Notes: a model not told the origin generated them from the letters alone. A stretch of DNA of 64,000 nucleotides from Flavobacterium hungaricum (GCF_015182285.1 NZ_PRDM01000002.1:310001-374000), one strand, 5' to 3'; shown: positions 15,536 through 23,826, counted from the stretch's first letter. Numbers and translations are program-made.

Positions 15536-17116
15536 ATGATTTTAAAACGATCGAAAACGATGCTGAAACTTGTCCAAAAATTTCTTCAAATAAATAAGTA
15601 CTCGGAGATAAAAAATGAGTTCAAGGATCTTTTTCTTTCTCATCCAAATTACCCAAGCTTATTTGCTATTACAGATTCATTCGATTTGCTTTCTGTAGAG
15701 AATGCTGCAGTTCGAGTTTCGAAAGAACAGATAGTGGATCTGCCGTCTAATTTTTTGGCTTATTTTAAAGAAGAGCTGATCTTGGTAGAAAAGGCTAAAA
15801 ATTTTGTCCGCATTAATACTTCTAAAAAAGGAAATGTAAAAATGTCGTACGAAAAGTTTCTTTTGGATTGGAATGGAGTTATTGTCGCGATCGAACCTAA
15901 TAATGTGGTTGCCCGTGACAATTTAAAAGCAGAATACAGCTGGCTGAAATATTTTCTGCCAATGGTTTTAGTAACCGGTTTGTCATTTTTCTATAATGAT
16001 TATGATGCATTCGGAATTACATTTTTAGTAACATCAATAATCGGCTTAATAGTAAGCGTGTTTATTGTTCAAGAAAAATGGGGCGTAAAAAATACCGTAA
16101 TATCTAAGTTTTGTAATTTAAGTTCTAACTCTTCTTGTCATTCTGTAATTAGTTTTAACGATGATGTTGAAAACAGATGGGTAAACTTTTCAGATTTACC
16201 GCTGCTTTTTTTTAGTGCCAGTATCATTGCAATTTTGATACAGCCCTTAAATTCTGCGGTATTTGTTGGATTTTTAAGTTTATTGTCGATCCCAATAATT
16301 GTATGTTCTATTTGGATTCAGAAATTCGAAATACAAAAATGGTGCGTAATGTGTCTTGTAGTTTCTTTTTTGATCTTAACACAAAGCATTATTTGGTTTT
16401 CGTCAGACATGTTTACACTAGACTTTAGTTTAAGAACCATATTTCCTTATGTATTCTCATTATTGCTTTTGATCCCGATTTGGGCAGTAGTAAAAGGAAT
16501 GATTAAAAACATGCTGGATAACGAAAGTTCATTGAAAGAATTAAAGAAATTTAAAAGAAACTATTCCTTGTTAGACTTTTTATCAAAAAAAATAAGTCAT
16601 GCAAAAGGATTAGACGACTTGAAAGGTTTGAGTTTTGGTAAAAAAAATGCAGTTGTTAAACTTTCTGTCGTATTAAGTCCAAGCTGTGGTCATTGTTACA
16701 AAACGTTTCAAGAAGCTTTTGAGCTGGTGCTGCGTTTTCCGGATAAAATATATTTAAATGTTTTATTTAATATAAACCCAGAGAATAACGATAATCCGTA
16801 CAAAGCTGTTGTAGAAAGACTTTTAACAATAAATCGATCTACTCCCGGCAAAACGGTAGAAGCAATTTCTGATTGGTATATTAAAAAAATGGGATTAAAA
16901 AAATGGTTAAAAAAATGGCATGTTGACTCTGTTAGTATGTTGATAAGCCAGGAGATCCAGAAACAATACGAATGGTGTTCTAAGAATAATTTTAATTACA
17001 CACCAGTTAAAATTGTTAATGAAAGACTGTTTCCTAATGAATATGAATTAAATGAGCTTAAATATTTCTTGAATGATTATGCTGAGGAAATTCATGTATT
17101 AGAGCAGACAGCTTAA
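15536..17116 (+). CDS. VKOR-thioredoxin fusion with degenerate C39-like N-terminus
   Basis: The 526-residue protein has three parts. Residues 10-120 resemble a peptidase-C39 fold ('FLSHPNYPSLFAITDSFDLL') but contain no Cys or catalytic His, so it is catalytically dead and may bind leader peptides. Residues 135-325 form a VKOR-like membrane domain with five or so helices, a loop pair (Cys193, Cys201) and the quinone-side motif W-C270-V-M-C273. Residues 365-515 form a DsbA/DsbG-like thioredoxin domain with C384-G-H-C387 and cis-Pro490. It should make disulfide bonds in exported peptides, recycling through quinone. A second ATG at 15560 is an equally plausible start. The three Cys-containing precursors directly downstream are obvious substrates. 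Confidence 0.85.
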   Translation: MILKRSKTMLKLVQKFLQINKYSEIKNEFKDLFLSHPNYPSLFAITDSFDLLSVENAAVRVSKEQIVDLPSNFLAYFKEELILVEKAKNFVRINTSKKGNVKMSYEKFLLDWNGVIVAIEPNNVVARDNLKAEYSWLKYFLPMVLVTGLSFFYNDYDAFGITFLVTSIIGLIVSVFIVQEKWGVKNTVISKFCNLSSNSSCHSVISFNDDVENRWVNFSDLPLLFFSASIIAILIQPLNSAVFVGFLSLLSIPIIVCSIWIQKFEIQKWCVMCLVVSFLILTQSIIWFSSDMFTLDFSLRTIFPYVFSLLLLIPIWAVVKGMIKNMLDNESSLKELKKFKRNYSLLDFLSKKISHAKGLDDLKGLSFGKKNAVVKLSVVLSPSCGHCYKTFQEAFELVLRFPDKIYLNVLFNINPENNDNPYKAVVERLLTINRSTPGKTVEAISDWYIKKMGLKKWLKKWHVDSVSMLISQEIQKQYEWCSKNNFNYTPVKIVNERLFPNEYELNELKYFLNDYAEEIHVLEQTA

Positions 17117-17179
17117 AAGGCATAAACAGATGTTTTGACTGTTTGAAAAATAGAAACAAAACCCCAAAAACCTGCGATT

Positions 17180-17362
17180 ATGTTAAAGAGTATTTTGAAA
17201 TTGAAAGGAGCAGTAGAATTGACTGCAAATGAGAAAAAAACATTAATTGATGGAAGTTCGTCAGTTTGTGAAGAAGGATTTAAAACTAAAAGATGCACAG
17301 AATTTGGATCGGTTCCTGCTTATTGGAGCTGTATGCCAAATAACCACTTCGGAAGTTGTTAA
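17180..17362 (+). CDS. Four-Cys secreted peptide precursor
   Basis: This 60-residue precursor begins MLKSILKLKGAVELTANEKK. The leader fits the island pattern (LTANEKKTLIDG) but ends in Asp-Gly rather than Gly-Gly. The presumed core has Cys at 30, 39, 51 and 60, the last being the C-terminal residue, enough for two disulfides. Aromatic residues (Tyr48, Trp49, Phe57) cluster between the third and fourth Cys. It lies 63 nt after the VKOR-thioredoxin gene, in the same orientation. I do not recognise the core family; a bacteriocin is one possibility. Confidence 0.7.
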   Translation: MLKSILKLKGAVELTANEKKTLIDGSSSVCEEGFKTKRCTEFGSVPAYWSCMPNNHFGSC

Positions 17363-17428
17363 ATAAAGAAAACTAAGTTTCGAGTGCGGCCCGAGAAGTG
17401 TTTTTAATAATAAAAAAAATTATTAGAC

Positions 17429-17560
17429 ATGTTAGAAAAAATTCTTAGAGGTAAAGACACAATAAAGCTTACAAAAGCAGAGCAGAAAAATATAGTAGGA
17501 GGTGATTATCCAGAGTTTAATTGTGATAAAGCTGTAACTGATAAATATTATGCTTGTTAA
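17429..17560 (+). CDS. Two-Cys secreted peptide precursor (43 residues)
   Basis: The start is ATG 17429. The leader (MLEKILRGKDTIKLTKAEQK, then NIVGG) ends in Gly24-Gly25. The core DYPEFNCDKAVTDKYYAC has 18 residues with Cys32 and a C-terminal Cys43, so one disulfide loop is expected. The shared MLxxIL opening and LTKxEQKxI motif link it to both neighbours and to the five-copy array. It is 66 nt after the previous precursor. Confidence 0.72.
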   Translation: MLEKILRGKDTIKLTKAEQKNIVGGDYPEFNCDKAVTDKYYAC

Positions 17561-17624
17561 TTTAGATTATTAAAATAGTAAAAAGCGAAAATACGCCGCT
17601 GCTGTTTAAAAATAGGTGTTAAAT

Positions 17625-17816
17625 ATGTTGAAGAAAATCTTAAACCTGGAAAATGCTCAGAGCATCAGTAAAATGGAGCAGAAAACGATAAAAGGAGGCA
17701 TTCCAGAATGTTGGATTTATGCGCTAGAAGCAGGATGCATTTTGATACCGCCAGGCGGAACTTGTCCGATAAATACTAGTCCGGGTATTTGTGATTCAGG
17801 TCGTCTTTGTTGTTAA
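17625..17816 (+). CDS. Six-Cys secreted peptide precursor
   Basis: From ATG 17625 the precursor has 63 residues; a GTG at 17616 would add three. The leader (MLKKILNLENAQSISKMEQK, then TIKGG) ends at Gly25. The 38-residue core has Cys at 29, 38, 47, 56, 62 and 63: four Cys spaced exactly nine apart, then a C-terminal Cys-Cys. Three disulfides are possible. The middle is hydrophobic with Pro-Pro-Gly-Gly. I know no named family with this spacing. Confidence 0.75.
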   Translation: MLKKILNLENAQSISKMEQKTIKGGIPECWIYALEAGCILIPPGGTCPINTSPGICDSGRLCC

Positions 17817-18045
17817 TTTTTAACTTTTTTTAAGTAATACGATATAGCCTTATTTAGAATTTAGTCATGTTTTTTTTGAATGTATAGGCGCTCGATCGTG
17901 GAACATTGAGCAAATTCTCAACATTGATGATTGGTGTTGGGATTCTTAGGAGTTGGCAGCTGTGTTAATTTTTATTTGGTTAGGATTAACCAGTGCCATG
18001 TCCTAAAGAAATTGTATTACTAGCAATATTGTTTTTAAATACTTG
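17817..18045 (+). other. Spacer between precursors and exporter
   Basis: These 229 bp contain no open frame with a start and recognisable leader. A short run of codons around 17890-17960 ends in Trp-Cys-Trp-Asp-Ser before a stop but lacks a start, so it could be a decayed precursor or chance. Otherwise AT-rich. Confidence 0.4.
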
Positions 18046-18078
18046 ACAGAGAAGATTTATATCTTCTCTGTTTTTTTT
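18046..18078 (+). terminator. Strong Rho-independent terminator upstream of the exporter gene
   Basis: A perfect 11-bp stem (ACAGAGAAGAT / ATCTTCTCTGT) with a 4-nt loop is followed by eight T. It separates the precursor genes from the exporter gene, whose TTG start is 57 nt further on. Confidence 0.9.
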
Positions 18079-18135
18079 AATGTTTTAACAAGACTTTTTA
18101 TTCTTAAATTGCTCTAGAATAAATCAAAAAATCAA

Positions 18136-20328
18136 TTGAAAAAATTCATTCATTATAAACAGGCTGATCATAAGGACTGCGGCCCTACTTGTTTAAAAAT
18201 TGTTGCCAAGCATTACGGTAAAACGATCAATATACAGGATTTGAGAGACATTAGCGAAACTACTCGCGAAGGGAGTAATTTGCTTTTTCTGAGTAATGCG
18301 GCCGAAAAAATTGGTTTTAGAACACTGGGTGTAAAATTAAGTGTAGAAAGACTAAAAGAAGCACCACTACCATGTATATTGCATTGGAACAAAGATCACT
18401 ATGTAGTTCTTTACCAAATCAAAAAAGATACTTTTTATATCTCTGATCCTGCTTTTGGATTGATTGAATATAATAAGAAGGAATTTATTAAATTTTGGAT
18501 CGGAAACAATGCGGACGATTCAACTCAAGAAGGTATTGCACTTCTAATAGAAGCATCGCCAAAGTTTTTTCAATCCGATTTTGAGCGGGAAGAAAACAGC
18601 GGTATGGGATTCCGTTTTTTATCCCAGTATGTTCTGCGGTACAAATCGTTTCTTATTCAGCTTGGCATTAGTTTGTTTGCGTCGAGTTTGCTGCAGCTTA
18701 TTTTTCCTTTTTTGACTCAAAGTATTGTCGATATTGGAATTCAGAATCAAAATTTAAATTTTATTTATCTTATACTTTTTGCAATGTTATTTGTCTTTGC
18801 AGGAAGAACGGGCTTAGAATTAATTAGAAGTTGGATTTTACTGCATCTTTCTACCCGAATCAATATATCGCTGATTTCAGATTTCTTTATTAAATTGATG
18901 AATCTTCCGATTTCGTTTTTTGATGTCCGCATGACGGGAGATATTATGCAGCGCATCAACGATCATCGCCGAATCGAAAAAATCCTTACAACTTCTTCTC
19001 TTAATGTCTTATTTTCTGTCATCAATGTTTTTGTGATGGGCGGTGTTCTGGCTTATTTTAACCTGCAGTTATTTTTGGTGTTTTTTGCCGGAAGTGTATT
19101 CTATTTTGGCTGGATTACATTATTTTTAAAAAGAAGGGAAGTTCTGGATTATAAGCGTTTTGCAGAGGTTTCGAATGAGCAGAGCAAGGTAATGGAGCTT
19201 ATCAACGGAATGCAGGAAATAAAACTGCACAATGCAGAGAAACAAAAACGCTGGGGCTGGGAATACATTCAGGCACGATTATTTAGAGTTTCGATAAAAG
19301 GTTTAATTTTAGAACAGACGCAGACTATTGGTTCTTCTGTAATTAACGAATTAAAAAATATTTTCATCATTTTTCTGTCTGCCAAGCTTGTAATAGACGG
19401 TTCTATTTCGTTGGGTACCATGCTTGCGATTAGTTCGATTGTAGGGAGTTTAAATGGGCCTATTACCCAGCTTATTGAGTTTGTACGCGAATTACAGGAT
19501 GCTAAAATTTCGTTAGCGCGATTATCAGAAATTCACGATAAAGAAGACGAAACACAGCAGGAATCCAATCAAACAAATGATATACCGCATGATTCAGATA
19601 TTGAAATTAAAAATCTCTCTTATCGTTATTTAGGATCTGATATTCCGGTCTTAGAAGATTTAAGTCTAGTAATTCCAGCTAATAAAGTGACCGCTATTGT
19701 TGGGGTAAGCGGCAGCGGTAAAACGACTCTGATGAAGCTGCTGCTTAAGTTTTACGAGCCAGAAACAGGAGAAATTACAATTGGTAACGCACAGCTCAAA
19801 AACATTTCGCAGCGGGCTTGGCGTTCGACAATTGGGGCGGTTATGCAGGAAGGCTTTATTTTTAGCGACACTATTGCTAATAATATTGCTTTTGGAGCCG
19901 AAAAGATCGATAAAGAACGATTGGTTTATGCGTCAGATGTTGCCAATATAAAAGAATACATCAGCGGTCTTCCGTTGGGATTTAACACCAAAATCGGTGC
20001 AGAAGGTTTAGGGATGAGTACCGGGCAAAAACAGCGTTTATTAATCGCAAGAGCCATTTACAAAAATCCTGAAATTATATTTTTTGATGAAGCAACATCA
20101 GCATTAGATGCGAACAATGAAAAAGAAATTATGCAGAAACTGGATATTTTCTTTAAAAACAAAACCGTTGTTGTTATTGCGCATCGCTTAAGTACGGTCA
20201 TGAACGCCGATCAGATTGTGGTTCTGGATAAAGGTAAAATTATTGAAATCGGGAATCACTCTGCTTTAGTGCAGCAAAAAGGAAATTATTTTGAACTGGT
20301 TAGAAATCAATTACAATTAGGAAATTAA
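18136..20328 (+). CDS. Peptidase-C39-containing ABC exporter (bacteriocin type)
   Basis: The 730-residue exporter cleaves double-glycine leaders and pumps the core peptide across the inner membrane. The N-terminal C39 protease is intact: Cys15 in DCGPTC, His88 in KDHYVVLY and Asp104 in SDPAFG. About six transmembrane helices follow (160-440), then an ATPase with Walker A GVSGSGKTT at about 523, signature STGQKQR at about 628 and Walker B IIFFDEATSALD at about 646. The start is TTG: an in-frame stop (18115-18117) lies just upstream and no ATG precedes the catalytic motif. It is 2 bp upstream of its HlyD partner. Substrates are presumably the eight precursors nearby. Confidence 0.93.
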   Translation: MKKFIHYKQADHKDCGPTCLKIVAKHYGKTINIQDLRDISETTREGSNLLFLSNAAEKIGFRTLGVKLSVERLKEAPLPCILHWNKDHYVVLYQIKKDTFYISDPAFGLIEYNKKEFIKFWIGNNADDSTQEGIALLIEASPKFFQSDFEREENSGMGFRFLSQYVLRYKSFLIQLGISLFASSLLQLIFPFLTQSIVDIGIQNQNLNFIYLILFAMLFVFAGRTGLELIRSWILLHLSTRINISLISDFFIKLMNLPISFFDVRMTGDIMQRINDHRRIEKILTTSSLNVLFSVINVFVMGGVLAYFNLQLFLVFFAGSVFYFGWITLFLKRREVLDYKRFAEVSNEQSKVMELINGMQEIKLHNAEKQKRWGWEYIQARLFRVSIKGLILEQTQTIGSSVINELKNIFIIFLSAKLVIDGSISLGTMLAISSIVGSLNGPITQLIEFVRELQDAKISLARLSEIHDKEDETQQESNQTNDIPHDSDIEIKNLSYRYLGSDIPVLEDLSLVIPANKVTAIVGVSGSGKTTLMKLLLKFYEPETGEITIGNAQLKNISQRAWRSTIGAVMQEGFIFSDTIANNIAFGAEKIDKERLVYASDVANIKEYISGLPLGFNTKIGAEGLGMSTGQKQRLLIARAIYKNPEIIFFDEATSALDANNEKEIMQKLDIFFKNKTVVVIAHRLSTVMNADQIVVLDKGKIIEIGNHSALVQQKGNYFELVRNQLQLGN

Positions 20329-20330
20329 TA

Positions 20331-21620
20331 ATGGAAGACGAAACATTCGAATTAAGAAGCGAAGAAGTACAAGATATTTTAACCAAAGTACCGCATTGGA
20401 TGATACGATGGGGCACGGTTCTAATATTTGGTATTATTGTGATGCTGTTTTTTGTTTCTTGGTTTATAAAATACCCAGACGTAGTTAGAACCGAAATTGT
20501 AATTACAACGAATATTCCGCCAGAAAAAATTGTAGCGAAGACTTCAGGCCGTATTGAGGCTGTTTTGGTAAAAGACAAGACATTGGTTGGTAAAAACAGC
20601 GTATTGGCTGTTATAGAAAATACAGCAGACTTTAGAGATGTTTTTTTACTAAAAAGTATAATCGACAAATACAATATTAATGATACTAAAAAAGATTTTC
20701 CGTTTGCGCTGCTTAAAAACAAACAGTTGGGCGAAATAGAAAGTGCTTTTGCTGTTTTTCAAAAAGACTATCAGGCACAGGAATTAAATCAGGACCTGCA
20801 TCCATATGAAATAGAGAGCAGAGCACAGAGTTTTGAAAAAGTGCAGCTAAAAGAAAGATTAGAAATTCTGCAGCAGCAAAAGATCTTAAATGAAAGCGAG
20901 CTTGAACTGCAAAAAAATGAAATTTCTCGTTTTGAAACTTTATTCAATAAAGGTATTATTTCTGCTCAGGAAATGGAAATCAAAAAGCTAGGCTATCTAC
21001 AGGCTCAAAAGAGCTATAAAAACCTTTTAACATCGATTTCGCAATTAAAGTCCTCTTTAATCGATAATACAAAATCAAGTCAGAGTTCGCAGGTAAACAG
21101 TACCAAAGAAGAAGTAAATCTTGGCAGAAGCGTTGCACAATCTTTTTATCAGCTCAAAAAGGTAATAAAAGACTGGGAGCTGGCTTATGCACTTAAATCG
21201 TCTGTGAGCGGTGTAGTGACCTTTTTGCAGGTTTGGACAGAAAGCCAGACTATAAATGCAGGAGATAATGTTTTTTCGATCGTGCCAGATGCTAAAAACA
21301 GCTTTATTGGAAAAGTGAAGGCGCCAGCCCTGAATTCAGGAAAAATTAAAGTAGGACAGACCGTAAATATCCGATTGGCCAATTTTCCAGATAGAGAGTT
21401 TGGTGTATTAAAGGGAAAAATTAAAAATATTTCGCTTGTGCCGGATAAAGACGGAAATCTTCTTCTGGATGTTGCACTTCCGAACGGATTGGAAACGTCC
21501 TATCACAAACAAATTGTTTTTCAGCAGGAAATGAAAGGAAGTGCAGAAATCGTGACCGAAGATCTGCGTTTGCTGGAAAGAATTTTATACCAATTTAAAA
21601 GTCTTTTTGAGCAGGCTTAA
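20331..21620 (+). CDS. HlyD-family periplasmic adaptor for the peptide exporter
   Basis: The 429-residue adaptor has a cytoplasmic start, one transmembrane helix at about 24-46 ('VLIFGIIVMLFFVSWFIKYP'), a lipoyl-like half motif (KTSGRIEAVLVKDKTLVGKN), a long coiled-coil hairpin of about 130-260, the second lipoyl half (LKSSVSGVVTFLQVWTES, NAGDNVFSIVP) and a beta-barrel end. It links the ABC exporter to an outer-membrane TolC-type channel, which is not encoded here. The gene starts 2 bp after the exporter stop, so the two form one operon. Confidence 0.88.
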   Translation: MEDETFELRSEEVQDILTKVPHWMIRWGTVLIFGIIVMLFFVSWFIKYPDVVRTEIVITTNIPPEKIVAKTSGRIEAVLVKDKTLVGKNSVLAVIENTADFRDVFLLKSIIDKYNINDTKKDFPFALLKNKQLGEIESAFAVFQKDYQAQELNQDLHPYEIESRAQSFEKVQLKERLEILQQQKILNESELELQKNEISRFETLFNKGIISAQEMEIKKLGYLQAQKSYKNLLTSISQLKSSLIDNTKSSQSSQVNSTKEEVNLGRSVAQSFYQLKKVIKDWELAYALKSSVSGVVTFLQVWTESQTINAGDNVFSIVPDAKNSFIGKVKAPALNSGKIKVGQTVNIRLANFPDREFGVLKGKIKNISLVPDKDGNLLLDVALPNGLETSYHKQIVFQQEMKGSAEIVTEDLRLLERILYQFKSLFEQA

Positions 21621-21647
21621 AGAATTCAAATCCTGACAGAGATTTTT

Positions 21648-22355
21648 TTACATTTTCAAATAAAAATCTTTTGTCAGCTCAATATATTCGGGAGTATAAA
21701 CATGCCTGTCTATTTCTACAGTTATTTCGTCTATTTCGATTTCACTGCTTTCATTTCGGCTAAAAGCTAGTAAACTACGCTTCACCGGTGTTGTTGGAGT
21801 TCCTTTTACACGTGTAATTTTTAACGGATACAATTCGGATTCTTTGGCTAAAGCAATAAATTTTTGTTCTTCTTTAAAAGGAATTATTAGAGCAAAAATT
21901 CCGTTTTCAGAAAGCAGTAAATCTGCGGCTTCCACCAATTCTTCAAAAGGCATTGCGTCTTGAAAACGTGCTAAATCTCGTTTTTCATTTTCAGTCTTAT
22001 AATCTTCAGCATAAAAAGGCGGATTCGAAACAATCAAATCATATTCGTCTTCTGGTTCCTCTATAAATTCATCTAAACCAGCGTGGAAACAAAATAAACG
22101 ATCTCCCCAAGGCGAATTTTCAAAATTTTCAACCGCTTGCTCGTATGCATCTTCATCAATTTCAAGCGCATCAATTTGTTCGGCTGCAGAACGCTGCGCG
22201 ATCATTAAAGCAATAATTCCTGTTCCTGCGCCAATATCTAAAACACTATAAGGATTATGAGAAATAGGAGCCCAAGAACCGAGTAAAACGCCGTCGGTAC
22301 CGACTTTCATAGCGGTTTTATCTTGTTTTACAGAAAATTGCTTGAATGAAAACAT
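21648..22355 (-). CDS. trmN6: tRNA1(Val) A37 N6-methyltransferase family
   Basis: From ATG 22355 the protein has 235 residues, close to E. coli YfiC/TrmN6. It shows 'FSFKQFSVKQDKTAMKVGTD', the AdoMet motif VLDIGAGTGIIALMIAQ, the acidic LEIDEDAY, and the N6-adenine methylase motif SNPPFY, with a C-terminal TPVKRSLLAFSR. The enzyme methylates the base next to the anticodon in valine tRNA. A TTG at 22385 is upstream but the family N-terminus supports 22355. It is convergent with the HlyD gene. Confidence 0.85.
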   Translation of the reverse strand: MFSFKQFSVKQDKTAMKVGTDGVLLGSWAPISHNPYSVLDIGAGTGIIALMIAQRSAAEQIDALEIDEDAYEQAVENFENSPWGDRLFCFHAGLDEFIEEPEDEYDLIVSNPPFYAEDYKTENEKRDLARFQDAMPFEELVEAADLLLSENGIFALIIPFKEEQKFIALAKESELYPLKITRVKGTPTTPVKRSLLAFSRNESSEIEIDEITVEIDRHVYTPEYIELTKDFYLKM

Positions 22356-22496
22356 AATAAGAAATTTCAATTTTTTAAATTCCAAATTCCAATTCTGAAA
22401 AGGAAAAAATCAATAAAGAAATTCCAAATTCCAATTGCTAAAGGAAGTGAGTTTGTGTGATTTGAAATGCAAAAATAAGATTAAAATCTCAATTTA

Positions 22497-22714
22497 TTAT
22501 TTTGATGTTTTGGTAATTATTGCAGATAGAATTTTTCTTAATTCTTCTACTTCAAATAATAGAGAATCAGAAATTATTCTTTGCTCGGGGTTTAATTCAT
22601 GTAATAGTGGCAGCCAGAACTTAGATTCTTTAGCTTCTTTTCGAGAGATTTTAAGCCTGAATAACAAATCTTTATCCCCAAGTTTTTCATTTGCTTCAAT
22701 ATAATTTGAAGCTC
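22497..22714 (-). pseudogene. 3' fragment of a four-helix-bundle (23S intervening-sequence type) gene
   Basis: The frame encodes the C-terminal part of a four-helix-bundle protein: RASNYIEANEKLGDKDLLFR, then LKISRKEAKESKFWLPLL and ELRKILSAII. Family members are usually about 115-120 residues and begin some 45 residues earlier with a helix that is missing here. The homology starts directly after the rimM stop codon (22720), with no proper start, so the 5' end appears deleted. Its function would be unknown even if intact. Confidence 0.6.
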
Positions 22715-22719
22715 TAAAC

Positions 22720-23244
22720 TTACAAATACATTTCAACCAGCCCTACCGGCAGATCCATAATGACCTTTTTGTTCTCACGATCAATTTTTACAAGGAAATG
22801 ATCGATCATCGGAATTAAGATTTCAACTTCACCGTTCAAAACTTCAAAAAGAGGCTGTGCAGTTGAATCATTGATAGAAGTGATTTTTCCGAAAACACCC
22901 AAACGTTTGTCTTCAATTTCAAAACCAATAACTTCGTGAAAATAAAATTTGTTACCAGTAAGTTTTGGTAACATTGATAACGGAAGGTAAATTCCATTTC
23001 CAAGAATTGCATCTGCATCTTCTTCAGAATTTACATCTTCAAAACGTACTCTTAGAAAGTCGTTTTTGTGCATTGAACTTGATACAATAAAAAAAGGAAC
23101 CAAGTGTTTGCTGCATTCAACAAACACTGATTCCAGATTTTCGTATAACTCAGGTTCATCTGTATCTAGGTAGATCAAGACTTCACCTTTGAAACTAAAT
23201 TTTTTAGCGATTTTACCTAAATAAAAACATTCTTCTTTACGCAT
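22720..23244 (-). CDS. rimM: Ribosome maturation factor RimM
   Basis: The 174-residue protein has the RimM N-terminal barrel (CFYLGKIAKKFSFKGEVLIY) and a C-terminal PRC-barrel (YFHEVIGFEIEDKRLGVFGK ... ILIPMIDHFLVKIDRENKKV). It binds S19 and helps mature the 16S rRNA head during 30S assembly. It follows rpsP by 18 nt in the same operon, the normal arrangement. The usual downstream trmD is absent; a truncated gene lies there instead. Confidence 0.92.
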   Translation of the reverse strand: MRKEECFYLGKIAKKFSFKGEVLIYLDTDEPELYENLESVFVECSKHLVPFFIVSSSMHKNDFLRVRFEDVNSEEDADAILGNGIYLPLSMLPKLTGNKFYFHEVIGFEIEDKRLGVFGKITSINDSTAQPLFEVLNGEVEILIPMIDHFLVKIDRENKKVIMDLPVGLVEMYL

Positions 23245-23262
23245 TCTCGCTAAGTAAAATTA

Positions 23263-23826
23263 TTATGCTTCAGTTGTTTCGTTATTCTCTTCAGCAGCAG
23301 GAGCTTCTTCAGTTGCTTCAGCAACTTCCTCAGCAGCCTCTTCTGTTGCAGAAGCAGCAGCGATAGCGTCAGCTTCAGCTTGTGCAGCAGCAGCTAAACG
23401 TTTTGCATTAACTTCTTGTTCTGCTTTTAAAGCTTTCGCTTTAGCATCAGCTTGTGCTTTAGATAAACCATCTTTTTTAGCATCAACTTTTCCAGCTTTA
23501 GACTCTAACCAAGCTGCTAATTTAGCATCTGCCTGCTCTTGAGTTAAAGCTCCTTTGCGGATACCTCCATCAAGGTGGTGTTTCAATAAAGCACCTTTGT
23601 AAGAAAGGATAGCTCTTGCAGTATCAGTTGGCTGTGCACCATTGTGTAACCATTTAACTGCGCTGTCAAGGTTTAACTCAACAGTTGCTGGGTTAGTGTT
23701 TGGATTGTAAGTACCGATTTTCTCTAAGTATTTACCATCTCTTTTTGAGCGTGCATCTGCAGCTACTACCCAGTAAAAAGGTTTTCCTTTTTTACCGTGT
23801 CTTTGTAATCTAATTTTTACTGACAT
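23263..23826 (-). CDS. rpsP: 30S ribosomal protein S16 with long C-terminal extension
   Basis: Residues 1-80 are standard S16 (SVKIRLQRHGKKGKPFYWVV, RSKRDGKYLEKIGTYNPN). The protein totals 187 residues against about 80 in E. coli; the added tail is Ala/Glu/Lys-rich with a very acidic end (EEAAEEVAEATEEAPAAEEN). Long S16 tails are usual in Bacteroidetes. It is a structural part of the 30S body and the first gene of rpsP-rimM. Confidence 0.95.
   Translation of the reverse strand: MSVKIRLQRHGKKGKPFYWVVAADARSKRDGKYLEKIGTYNPNTNPATVELNLDSAVKWLHNGAQPTDTARAILSYKGALLKHHLDGGIRKGALTQEQADAKLAAWLESKAGKVDAKKDGLSKAQADAKAKALKAEQEVNAKRLAAAAQAEADAIAAASATEEAAEEVAEATEEAPAAEENNETTEA

Noticed and set aside
17890..17960. 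A fourth Cys/Trp-containing precursor downstream of 17816
   Set aside because: The readable frame ends in WCWDS but has no start codon or leader motif; possibly a remnant, not callable.
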